Positions 1-6,465 of a DNA stretch of 64,000 nucleotides are shown piece after piece. Made by a program: the position numbers and the translations under genes. The stretch is from an uncultured Clostridia bacterium. Its GTDB lineage: Bacteria; Bacillota; Clostridia; Christensenellales; Borkfalkiaceae. The stretch is from NCBI GenBank assembly GCA_944343275.1, contig CALVMH010000007.1, positions 26,604-90,603 on the forward strand. Reading direction: 5' to 3'. Every line of letters begins with the position of its first letter. The first letter of the stretch is position 1. The notes under the pieces are model-generated. The model saw only the letters and a list, made by a program, of their open reading frames with translations. It searched no databases and was not told the origin of the DNA.

Positions 1-2
1 AT

Positions 3-563
3 ACGATTCCAAGGAACGCAAATGTAGGAAAATCGCTCGCCGATCGCTGCGCTTACTTTAATATTCCATTGGAAAATCATCATAACGCTCTCTGCGATGC
101 CGAAGCCGCCGCCCAGCTCATTATCTACCAATTACAACACTCACGATATAAGTCTTTTGCAACGTTTGTATCCTGCTGCATACAATTATTTGATTACGAT
201 GACGTGAGATTAAAAAAGAGCTCTTCCCTTTTTGGTCATAAACGTATAGACGTTGATGAACTTGCCGCAACGACGACTGTTCGCGAAGCACAAGATGAAG
301 ATTTCAAAGGGAAAACTTTCGTCTTTACCGGTGAACTTACAAGATTTACCCGCGAACAGGCAATGAGCAAAGTAATTGCCGGCGGTGGCTTCGTGAAAAA
401 CGGCGTGAGCAAAAAGGTTGATGTCCTTGTGCACGCCGAAAATGATATAACCTCGAAAGTCAAAAAAGCTATGGAATTACAAGCCGAAGGACATCCCATA
501 AAAATCATTACAGAAGAACAATTCATGCAAATGCTGGAAAGCAATGAGGCAATTCAAATCTGA
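3..563 (+). CDS. DnaQ-like 3'-5' exonuclease with C-terminal BRCT domain, partial (first tandem copy)
   Basis: The reading frame is open from the first bases of the window, so the start lies upstream. The visible part begins in the last third of a DEDDh exonuclease: an HNALCD stretch near position 91-108 supplies the family's final His-x4-Asp pair. It then runs into a BRCT domain that starts at about 300 with GKTFVFTG and ends with EEQFMQMLES. The next gene is a paralogue, matching almost residue for residue in the BRCT part and in the last residues (NEAIQI against NNAIQI). Tandem duplication is therefore clear. DnaQ-BRCT proteins are thought to process DNA ends; the role in this mobile element is not known. 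An internal ATG at 69 would cut the exonuclease fold and is unlikely to be the true start. Confidence 0.75.
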   Translation, partial: TIPRNANVGKSLADRCAYFNIPLENHHNALCDAEAAAQLIIYQLQHSRYKSFATFVSCCIQLFDYDDVRLKKSSSLFGHKRIDVDELAATTTVREAQDEDFKGKTFVFTGELTRFTREQAMSKVIAGGGFVKNGVSKKVDVLVHAENDITSKVKKAMELQAEGHPIKIITEEQFMQMLESNEAIQI

Positions 564-577
564 CGAGGAGATCAAAA

Positions 578-1885
578 ATGGAATGGTTTTATGAAATGAA
601 GCGGTGGGGACGCGTATATATCTGTTTTCTGCTCCCCGCTGTTATTGCAGGTATTTTATTCGCTTTCAGGCAGTGGATCGCGGCGGGCGTCTTTCTCGGC
701 ATCATGGTTTTCATTCTTCTGCCGCTCTTCATAGACGCCGAGGAAGAGCTCAGCAAACGCCGCCACGAGCAGATCGTCGATCATCTTCGCAGTGCTGCCG
801 CCGCCCCGCCCACAAAACCCAATGCGCCGGAACGCGCGGAACCGCCCGTAACTCCTCAGGCAGAAGAATCACCCGCCGCACAAGCTCCCGCCGCGCAGCT
901 TTCTTCCCTGTGGGCGGAGAACCCCGCACCGCCCTCCCCCTCCAATACCTCATATTTCAATACGGTCACAGTCATTGACCTTGAAACCGCCACCGACTCT
1001 TTAACAAGTATTTGCGCCATCGGGTTATGCTTTATCCGTGAAGGACAAATCATCAGAAGCGATTGTTATTATGTCCAACCGCCTGAAAATCGCTATAATG
1101 CAGCAAATATTTCAATCCATGGAATCACGCCCGATATAACAAAAAATGCTGACTCTTTTCCTGTTGTCTGGGAAAAAATAAAGCACTGTTTTCAAAATAC
1201 ATATATTGCCGCTCACAACGCAAAGCGGTTTGATATGCCCGCTCTCAAAGCAGCCTTTGAACAATTCGGAATCGATCAACCTCAATTTGAGTTCATCGAC
1301 ACCATGTATATCTGTGATGAGTTCAAAGATCCAAAATGCCAGAGATCCCTCGATGCGTTATGTTCTTCATTCTCAATCCAACTCGACCATCACCATGACG
1401 CTAAAGCGGACGCCATTGCTGCAGCAGAACTTATCCTTTATTCGTTTGAACACAGCAAGTTCCGCGCGTTCAATGTGTGGCTGAAGCATCATGTTGAAAT
1501 GCTTTCTTTCTGCGATGTTTCTCCGAGATATACTTTTTCTACCACTACGAAACATCCAAAGATTGATGTTCATGAGATCGCCGTGACAACCGAAGTCAAC
1601 GATGAAAAAGATGACGACTTTAATGGAAAGACCTTTCTCTTTACCGGCACTCTTCAGCATTTTTCCCGCGAAGAGGCAATGCGCAAGGTCGTCGAACGTG
1701 GAGGCATCATAAAAAATGGAATTTCAAATAAAGTCGACGTTCTCGTCAATGCAAACCCTGACGGTGTAACAACATCAAAAGTAGAAAAAGCAATCGCAAT
1801 GCAAGCGGCAGGACATCGTATCAAAATCATTAACGAAGAGCAGTTTCTCAAAATGCTTGAAAGCAATAACGCCATCCAAATCTGA
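578..1885 (+). CDS. Membrane-anchored DnaQ-like exonuclease with BRCT domain (second tandem copy)
   Basis: This 435-residue protein has two hydrophobic segments (about 13-29 and 32-52), a Pro/Ala-rich linker to about 120, a DEDDh exonuclease (about 130-300) and a BRCT domain (about 360-435). The visible catalytic set is D134 and E136 in VIDLET, D219 in AKRFD, and H273 with D278 in HDAKAD. The BRCT domain opens with GKTFLFTG. The predicted reaction is 3'-5' removal of nucleotides. The N-terminal membrane hairpin is unusual for a DNA-processing enzyme. The start is set by GAGGAG about 9 bases before ATG. The spacer before this gene and the one after it are nearly the same (TCTGACGA then GGAGATCA), which supports tandem duplication including the ribosome binding site. 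Confidence 0.8.
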   Translation: MEWFYEMKRWGRVYICFLLPAVIAGILFAFRQWIAAGVFLGIMVFILLPLFIDAEEELSKRRHEQIVDHLRSAAAAPPTKPNAPERAEPPVTPQAEESPAAQAPAAQLSSLWAENPAPPSPSNTSYFNTVTVIDLETATDSLTSICAIGLCFIREGQIIRSDCYYVQPPENRYNAANISIHGITPDITKNADSFPVVWEKIKHCFQNTYIAAHNAKRFDMPALKAAFEQFGIDQPQFEFIDTMYICDEFKDPKCQRSLDALCSSFSIQLDHHHDAKADAIAAAELILYSFEHSKFRAFNVWLKHHVEMLSFCDVSPRYTFSTTTKHPKIDVHEIAVTTEVNDEKDDDFNGKTFLFTGTLQHFSREEAMRKVVERGGIIKNGISNKVDVLVNANPDGVTTSKVEKAIAMQAAGHRIKIINEEQFLKMLESNNAIQI

Positions 1886-1902
1886 CGAAGGAGATCAACG
1901 CC

Positions 1903-2922
1903 ATGAACGAAAACGAAATCATCATATATCAGACAGAAGACGGCGTAACGAGAATCTCCGTCACGCTGGACGGCGACACCGTTTGGCTCACGCAGGCGCA
2001 GATGGCGGAACTGTTTCAGACCACGCCGCAAAATATCACTCTCCACATCGGTAACATCTATCAAGAGGGCGAACTTACTCCGGATTTAACTTGTAAGGAA
2101 TTCTTACAAGTTCAGCCGGAGGGCAGCCGCGAAGTCAAACGTAAACGCAAATACTACAATCTCGACGTTATCATCTCCGTGGGATACCGTGTGAAGTCCC
2201 TGCGCGGCACACAGTTCCGCATCTGGGCAAACGGCGTTCTGAAAGACTATCTCATCAAGGGATTCGCCCTTGACGACGAACGTCTGAAAGGCAACGCCGG
2301 CGGCAGCTATTGGAAAGAACTGCTCGACAGGATCCGCGACATCCGCTCCTCGGAAAAGGTCCTCTACCGTCAGGTGCTCGACCTCTACGCGACCAGCGTC
2401 GACTACGACCCCCGCAGCGAGCAATCCGTCCGCTTCTTCAAGATCGTGCAGAACAAGCTCCACTATGCGGCGCACGGGCATACCGCCGCAGAAGTCATCT
2501 ACGAGCGCGCAGACGCCGACAAGCCCTTTATGGGGCTCACGAGCTTTTCCGGAGATTTCCCCGCGCTCAAAGATATCGGCGTCGCCAAAAACTATCTGAA
2601 AGAGGACGAGTTGAAGATCCTCAACAACCTTGTTTCCGGATACTTCGATTTTGCCGAGATTCAGGCAATGCGCCGCAACCCGATGTATATGGACGACTAT
2701 ATCCGCCAGCTCGACAATATCCTCTCCTCCACCGGCGGGAAGCTGCTGAACGGCGCGGGGAGCGTCAGCCACGAAAAGGCGATGGAAAAGGCGCGGGCGG
2801 AATACCGCAAGTATCAGGCGCAGAATCTTTCCCCCGTGGAAGAAGCCTATCTCCAGACCATCAAGGGCGTACAAAAGAAAGTTGAAAAAAGGCCCAAAAA
2901 ATCGCCGGGGGACAAACCATGA
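1903..2922 (+). CDS. rhuM: RhuM family protein
   Basis: The 339-residue protein matches the RhuM family: an N-terminal part with VWLTQAQMAELF, where the protein resembles DNA-binding antirepressor-like domains, then RKRKYYNLDVIISVGYRVKS and FRIWANGVLKDYLIKGF. RhuM was named from a Salmonella pathogenicity island and is common on mobile elements; its biochemical role is not established. The C-terminal half (about 150-320) is helical and charged, with a Lys-rich tail. The ribosome binding site AAGGAG lies just before ATG. The stop overlaps the integrase start by four bases (ATGA), so the two are translationally coupled. A link with integration control or host takeover is inference from position. 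Confidence 0.85.
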   Translation: MNENEIIIYQTEDGVTRISVTLDGDTVWLTQAQMAELFQTTPQNITLHIGNIYQEGELTPDLTCKEFLQVQPEGSREVKRKRKYYNLDVIISVGYRVKSLRGTQFRIWANGVLKDYLIKGFALDDERLKGNAGGSYWKELLDRIRDIRSSEKVLYRQVLDLYATSVDYDPRSEQSVRFFKIVQNKLHYAAHGHTAAEVIYERADADKPFMGLTSFSGDFPALKDIGVAKNYLKEDELKILNNLVSGYFDFAEIQAMRRNPMYMDDYIRQLDNILSSTGGKLLNGAGSVSHEKAMEKARAEYRKYQAQNLSPVEEAYLQTIKGVQKKVEKRPKKSPGDKP

Positions 2923-4004
2923 TCATCGAACTTGAAAAAGGCAAAAACTATGCCGCACGGTTTTATTATAAAGACGTCTTCGGCAAAATGCACCGCCCGT
3001 ATAAGAGCGGATTTCCGTCACGCAGAGCGGCACAGCAGTGGGAAATGCAGGAACGGGCGCGCTTGGATGGCGAAGTCGTTGCATCAGAAGATATTACCTT
3101 CTCCTATCTGTACAAAGAGTGGCACAAAAATCTCATCCGACAAGCCGCTTCTCCACGCACATTGGAAAAATACGACAGATACCACGGCTATGTTTCCGAA
3201 TACATCGATCATCTTCCTCTTAAACGGCTTCATGAGCACGTTCTTCAAAAGCTCATCGACATCTATCAGGCATCTCCTGCCACCTGCAACGAGCTCCGGA
3301 AATTATTGAGCGCGGCATTTAACTACGCCCGCAAAAAGCGTTGGATGCGGGAGAACCCGATGGACTTTGTCGATGTTCCCGCCTACCGCCCTCAAAAGTT
3401 TCCCGCTTACGATTTCGACGACATCCGCGCGCTCTTCGCCACGCTCCGTGAAGACAACTCAAAGCTCTACACGCCCGTTCTCTGCGCCTGTTTCTTTGCA
3501 GCGACGCGCGAAGAAGTCTGCGCGCTACAGGAAGCGGACATCGTCCGTCTGCACGACGGGAACTACCGCGTCACACTCGATAAGGCGCTGATCACAGCCT
3601 ACGGAAAATCCATTATCAAAACGCAGAAAACGGAGAACCGCCGCCGCACATTCATCTTCTCCGCTACTGTGTACGACGAGCTGCACGCCTACAAGGCACG
3701 CAACGGCATCGGCAGCCCGTTCGTGTGCTGTAATAAAAACGGTTCGAACATTCAGCCGAACACGATCTCCAATGCCTTTGCCCGCTTCCTCGACGCGCAC
3801 GGTTTGAAATACACGACGTTCCACAAGCTCCGCGACGCATACGCGAACACCTGCAAACGCCTCCACGTCGATCTTGACACCGCCTACCGCATGATGGGAC
3901 ACGCGTCCTATAAGACAACCGCCGAACACTATGCAACCGCCGACGACGTCCTTACCGCCGAGGCAGTTTCCAAAATCGAGCATGAACTTTTTGCTGTAAG
4001 ATAG
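2919..4004 (+). CDS. int: Tyrosine recombinase / phage-type integrase
   Basis: The 361-residue protein has an arm-binding and SAM-like N-terminal half and a catalytic C-terminal half. The tyrosine recombinase residues are visible: R197 in AATREEV, H302 and R305 in FHKLRD, H328 in MMGHAS and the nucleophile Y338 in TAEHYA. It should catalyse site-specific recombination between the element's att site and the tRNA-Ser target. The gene is translationally coupled to the RhuM-like gene and ends about 130 bases before the tRNA fragment, as expected for an integrase beside its att site. All key residues are intact, so the enzyme is probably functional. Confidence 0.92.
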   Translation: MIIELEKGKNYAARFYYKDVFGKMHRPYKSGFPSRRAAQQWEMQERARLDGEVVASEDITFSYLYKEWHKNLIRQAASPRTLEKYDRYHGYVSEYIDHLPLKRLHEHVLQKLIDIYQASPATCNELRKLLSAAFNYARKKRWMRENPMDFVDVPAYRPQKFPAYDFDDIRALFATLREDNSKLYTPVLCACFFAATREEVCALQEADIVRLHDGNYRVTLDKALITAYGKSIIKTQKTENRRRTFIFSATVYDELHAYKARNGIGSPFVCCNKNGSNIQPNTISNAFARFLDAHGLKYTTFHKLRDAYANTCKRLHVDLDTAYRMMGHASYKTTAEHYATADDVLTAEAVSKIEHELFAVR

Positions 4005-4021
4005 TGTTTTTTTCGGAGTCA

Positions 4022-4046
4022 TAGACAATTTGTAGACAATAGACAA
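4022..4046 (+). repeat. TAGACAA repeats, likely integrase-binding sites
   Basis: TAGACAA occurs at 4022-4028, 4033-4039 and 4040-4046, and again at 4116-4122 next to the tRNA fragment. Short direct repeats between an integrase gene and its attachment core are typical arm or core-type binding sites. The role is inferred from position only. Confidence 0.55.
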
Positions 4047-4130
4047 TCACAATTCCGCTCCTCAACACTATATACTGTGTAGAAGAATCGGAAATCTACC
4101 TATATTTTGCGGTGATAGACAAAAATACAA

Positions 4131-4194
4131 CTCCCCTGCTAAGGGTGTAGTGCTGTAACAGGCAGCGAGGGTTCGAATCCCTCTCACCGCGCCA
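4131..4194 (+). tRNA. 3' portion of tRNA-Ser(GCU), attachment-site copy
   Basis: From 4131 the sequence folds as an anticodon arm with loop CTGCTAA (anticodon GCT), a long variable arm (TGCTG...CAGGCA), a perfect T arm (GAGGG, TTCGAAT, CCCTC at 4167-4183), the acceptor 3' strand TCACCGC and encoded CCA at 4192-4194. The long variable arm is diagnostic of class II tRNA-Ser. Upstream there is no D arm, and the anticodon stem has a T-T mismatch on the 5' side. This marks where element sequence begins. A GCGGTGA at 4109-4115 could pair with the acceptor strand, but only 15 bases separate it from the anticodon stem, so an intact tRNA is unlikely. Confidence 0.65.
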
Positions 4195-4196
4195 CG

Positions 4197-4226
4197 GACG
4201 GCGGCGGGCGTTTGCCCGCCGCCGTT
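4197..4226 (+). terminator. GC-rich hairpin after the tRNA-Ser fragment
   Basis: A GGCGGCGGGCG / CCCGCCGCCG hairpin with a TTTG loop directly follows the CCA. It probably was the terminator of the tRNA gene, though no clear T-run follows. Confidence 0.45.
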
Positions 4227-4241
4227 CGTGTTGTGATATTT

Positions 4242-4394
4242 GAGAGGGATTCGAGGGTGGAGGCGCGAGCGGGAGCGAGCGGTTTGCGTTGCAGAGTGCC
4301 GTCCAAACCGCCTTCGCAAGCAAACTGCACCGGTCCTGCGGACTGTGCACCGAGGCGCGCCGCCAAAGGCGCGAATCCCTCTCACCGCGCCACG
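4242..4394. repeat. Inverted-repeat unit with tRNA-Ser-derived ends
   Basis: The unit starts with GAGAGGGATTCG (4242-4253) and ends with CGAATCCCTCTC followed by ACCGCGCCACGG (to 4394). The right end repeats the last 20 or so bases of the tRNA-Ser gene, including CCA and the three bases after it; the left end is the reverse complement of the T-arm part. The interior is GC-rich, has its own internal complementarity and no gene. It may be a leftover of repeated integration or excision at the tRNA, or a small hairpin element. Confidence 0.5.
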
Positions 4395-4448
4395 GGCGTG
4401 ATCCCCGCGCACGATATCCTCCCGCCTTCCCTTTCGCAGGAATGCCGT

Positions 4449-4500
4449 GCCATGGGATTCTCACGTTTCGCGGCTTGCGCCGCTGCGCTCGGAATGAGAA
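4449..4500. repeat. Dispersed intergenic repeat, copy A
   Basis: The stretch CATGGGATTCTCACG followed by CGCGGCTTGCGCCGC and GGAATGA resembles segments at 15712-15765, 38503-38560 and 57860-57915. All lie between genes and none is coding. They look like members of one short palindromic repeat family. Confidence 0.45.
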
Positions 4501-4555
4501 AGGACGGCTGACGCGCAGGCGTGCCGTCCTTTGTACGCGGGAGCTTTTTTGTTGT

Positions 4556-4759
4556 TTATACAGGGTATCTCCTTTCAATATGAAAATTCAGCCCGTACTC
4601 TTCGGCGTCAAGCCCCGCCTGGATGATTTCAAGGCATTCCACATAAGCCGTCCGCTCTCCGCAGATGAATTGGTCGGGACCGAGCGCTTCATCGTACAAA
4701 TCTTCCAGCCGTTCCAGCAAAACCGCAACCAAATACCGTATCAACATCCGTTCCTTCAT
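4556..4759 (-). CDS. Small conserved-type hypothetical protein, 67 aa
   Basis: This 67-residue acidic protein has a Met-rich start (MKERMLIRYL) and the stretch LLERLEDLYDEALGP. It is probably a small helical soluble protein. The start at 4759 is chosen because AAGGAA lies seven bases before ATG; a longer frame to 4960 has no ribosome binding site and runs through the fmdB-like terminator region. No known domain is recognised. It stands alone between the tRNA repeat region and the corA-fmdB pair. Confidence 0.55.
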   Translation of the reverse strand: MKERMLIRYLVAVLLERLEDLYDEALGPDQFICGERTAYVECLEIIQAGLDAEEYGLNFHIERRYPV

Positions 4760-4941
4760 CTCTCGTTCCTTCTGCCTGAATGGCTCCCGCTGTATATTTA
4801 GACAACGGACCGCCCTGATTTGGCACACAAAACAAGTCCGGATTTTTCTTCGGGCTTGTTTTTGCGGTTTTTCAGCGCGTTCGCAATGTGCTGAACGGTT
4901 TTTGTCCGACAAACAGGGCGAAGCCGCGGGCAAGAAGCTGT

Positions 4942-4980
4942 AAAAAAGGGGTCGGCGCACGCTTTCCGTGCGCCGACCCC
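4942..4980 (-). terminator. Terminator after the FmdB-type zinc ribbon gene
   Basis: A 14-bp stem (GGGGTCGGCGCACG with its complement, GAAA loop) is followed on the minus strand by TTTTTT. It closes the corA-fmdB unit. Confidence 0.85.
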
Positions 4981-4996
4981 TTGCATCGGGTTTCGG

Positions 4997-5194
4997 TTAC
5001 TTGCAGCCCGAACATGTTGCGCAGTGCCCCGAACATTTTACGGGCGGTTTGCCCGTGGCGGAATACATCTCCCCCGCCCATTCGCGCACCGCCTGCGTCC
5101 CGCAGGCAGGACAGACGACCGCGTCATCATACTTCTTTACGAGTTCATCGAACGTTCTGCCGCACTTGGGGCAGACATACTGTAAAACGGGCAT
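4997..5194 (-). CDS. FmdB family zinc ribbon protein
   Basis: The 65-residue protein starts MPVLQYVCPKCGRTF and has a second CPAC pair (VVCPACGT), the zinc ribbon of the FmdB regulatory family. The tail carries more cysteines (CSGHCATCSGCK), which could bind another metal ion. FmdB-type proteins are small putative regulators whose targets are mostly unknown. An AGGAG site lies just before the ATG. The gene starts ten bases after the corA stop, so they are co-transcribed; the metal theme may be shared, but that is inference. Confidence 0.8.
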   Translation of the reverse strand: MPVLQYVCPKCGRTFDELVKKYDDAVVCPACGTQAVREWAGEMYSATGKPPVKCSGHCATCSGCK

Positions 5195-5203
5195 GGTATG
5201 CTC

Positions 5204-6202
5204 CTAATCCCTGTCGTCGCGGGCATGGTGCCCTCTGCCGCGCCTGATCTGACGGGGCGTTTTGATACGGATGGAATTGGTGGAACGGATGATGAAGAAG
5301 GAGACGACCCCCGTGACGACGATGGAAATGCCGAGCACGAGCCAGAACCCCCACGAGAGCTGCGCGAAGGGAACGGGCACGTTCATCCCCCACAAACTTG
5401 CAATGAGCGTGGGCACGGAGATGACGAGCGTGATGACCGCCAGAAGCTTCATGACCACGTTGAGATTGTTGGAAATGACGGAAGCATAGGCGTCCATCGT
5501 TCCCGAAAGGATGTCCCGGTAGATGTTACACATCTCCATTGCCTGACGGGTCTCGATGACGACGTCGTCGAAGAGGTCCTGATACTCCTCGTTTCCCGTG
5601 ATGGAGGGGAAGCGTTCGAGCTTGTTATAGACGTTGAGGTTGGCGCTCAGCGACGTCGAAAAATAGACGAGGGAATTTTCAATGCCCAACAGCTGGATGA
5701 GCTCCTGGTTTTTCATGGAACGGTGCAGTTCCGCCTGCAAGCGCAGCGACTTTTTGTCGAGCTGACGCAGGTTGGACAAGAACCGCTTGGCGTTGCCCAT
5801 CATAAAACTCAGGATGAAAAAGACGGGCTTGGACGTATCCACGATGGTGCGGTTGCTGATGAAGTCGCCCAGAACGGAATTCCCGCGCAGGGACACCGTG
5901 ACAATGCACCGCTCGTTGTGGATGAGCGCAAGCGGGATGGTCTCGTAGGTATCGCCCTCGTCGGTATCCGTGATGATGGGCGTATCGAGCAGGCACAAAA
6001 GCGCCCCTTCGTCGCGCTCCACACGCGCAGTCTCCTCTTCGTCGAGGGCGGCGCGCAGCATCTCTTCGGGCACGCCCGTCAGCGCGCAGGCATCTTCGAG
6101 TTCGTCGTCCGTCGGGTTGACGAGATCCACCCAGCACTTCTGTTCGAAGGCTTCGAGGCGGTCGATCTTGCCGTCTTCCTGTGTCTTAAAAAATTTCAGC
6201 AT
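5204..6202 (-). CDS. corA: CorA family magnesium transporter
   Basis: The 332-residue protein has a large N-terminal cytoplasmic domain and two C-terminal membrane helices (about 255-275 and 290-312). The family signature GMN is present in WGMNVPVPF at the end of the first helix, and the short periplasmic loop follows. CorA pentamers move Mg2+, and in some members Co2+ or Ni2+, across the plasma membrane. The tail is basic (RQIRRGRGHHARDD). The ribosome binding site AAGAGGAAG precedes the ATG. Upstream is a 200-base leader with its own promoter, a 19-codon reading frame and an intrinsic terminator, so expression is probably controlled by attenuation. A standard M-box riboswitch was not seen. 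Confidence 0.9.
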   Translation of the reverse strand: MLKFFKTQEDGKIDRLEAFEQKCWVDLVNPTDDELEDACALTGVPEEMLRAALDEEETARVERDEGALLCLLDTPIITDTDEGDTYETIPLALIHNERCIVTVSLRGNSVLGDFISNRTIVDTSKPVFFILSFMMGNAKRFLSNLRQLDKKSLRLQAELHRSMKNQELIQLLGIENSLVYFSTSLSANLNVYNKLERFPSITGNEEYQDLFDDVVIETRQAMEMCNIYRDILSGTMDAYASVISNNLNVVMKLLAVITLVISVPTLIASLWGMNVPVPFAQLSWGFWLVLGISIVVTGVVSFFIIRSTNSIRIKTPRQIRRGRGHHARDDRD

Positions 6203-6265
6203 GACACTTCCTCTTATAAAGCAGTTTGTTTCGGGCGCGCCGCAGTCATCCCGGAAAACGGGACA

Positions 6266-6298
6266 ACAAAAAGCGCACGGGAAAAATGCCGTGCGCCC
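6266..6298 (-). terminator. Attenuator terminator in the corA leader
   Basis: GCGCACGG pairs with CCGTGCGC around an ATTTTTC-type loop and is followed by TTTTT on the minus strand. It lies between the leader reading frame and corA. Its 5' arm (6287-6298) can instead pair with the last codons of the leader frame (6326-6339), giving a plausible antiterminator. Confidence 0.75.
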
Positions 6299-6320
6299 AA
6301 GCTGCTTCTCAAGGAAGGGA

Positions 6321-6380
6321 TTATCGGGTCACACGGGCATTTGCGTTCACAACGCATCGGTTGTTTGGCGCAGCGTCCAT
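6321..6380 (-). CDS. Putative 19-residue leader peptide upstream of corA
   Basis: ATG at 6380 is preceded by AAGGAG at ideal spacing and opens a 19-codon frame (MDAAPNNRCVVNANARVTR) ending TAA. The frame lies between the promoter at 6417-6445 and the attenuator at 6266-6298. Its last codons (GCC CGT GTG ACC C) are complementary to the 5' arm of the terminator with two single-base bulges. Translation to the stop codon would cover this segment and favour termination; a stalled or absent ribosome would leave it free to pair and allow read-through into corA. The peptide is Asn- and Arg-rich. Known Mg2+ leader peptides such as MgtL work by a related logic, but no sequence match is claimed. Confidence 0.55.
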   Translation of the reverse strand: MDAAPNNRCVVNANARVTR

Positions 6381-6416
6381 TGTTACTCCTTCTGCCGCTG
6401 TACGCGGCATAGTTTC

Positions 6417-6445
6417 ATTATACCCTTCGGCGGGCGATTTGGCAA
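6417..6445 (-). promoter_or_regulatory. Promoter of the corA leader
   Basis: On the minus strand TTGCCA (6440-6445) and TATAAT (6417-6422) are separated by 17 bases. Transcription would start near 6410, about 30 bases before the leader ATG. Confidence 0.75.
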
Positions 6446-6465
6446 CTGTTTTTCACAAAAAAATT

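Larger units (their letters stand above)
1..4194. mobile_element. Integrase end of an element inserted in tRNA-Ser(GCU); other end lies outside the window
   Basis: Four plus-strand genes (exonuclease-BRCT twice, RhuM-like, tyrosine integrase) run tightly together and stop just before a 3' tRNA-Ser fragment at 4131-4194. Integrase next to the 3' end of a tRNA gene is the classic layout of an integrative element. The TAGACAA repeats at 4022-4046 and 4116 fit integrase-binding sites. The far end, where an intact tRNA-Ser would be expected, is not in the window, so total size and any transfer genes are unknown. The boundary near 4132 is inferred from the point where tRNA pairing breaks down. Confidence 0.7.

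Noticed and set aside
4109-4194. Complete tRNA-Ser lacking the D arm
   Set aside because: GCGGTGA can pair with the acceptor strand, but only 15 bases separate it from the anticodon stem, there is no D arm and the anticodon stem has a mismatch. An attachment-site fragment explains it better.
6203-6465. M-box or manganese riboswitch in the corA leader
   Set aside because: None of the expected conserved segments was seen; the leader frame and terminator explain the region.
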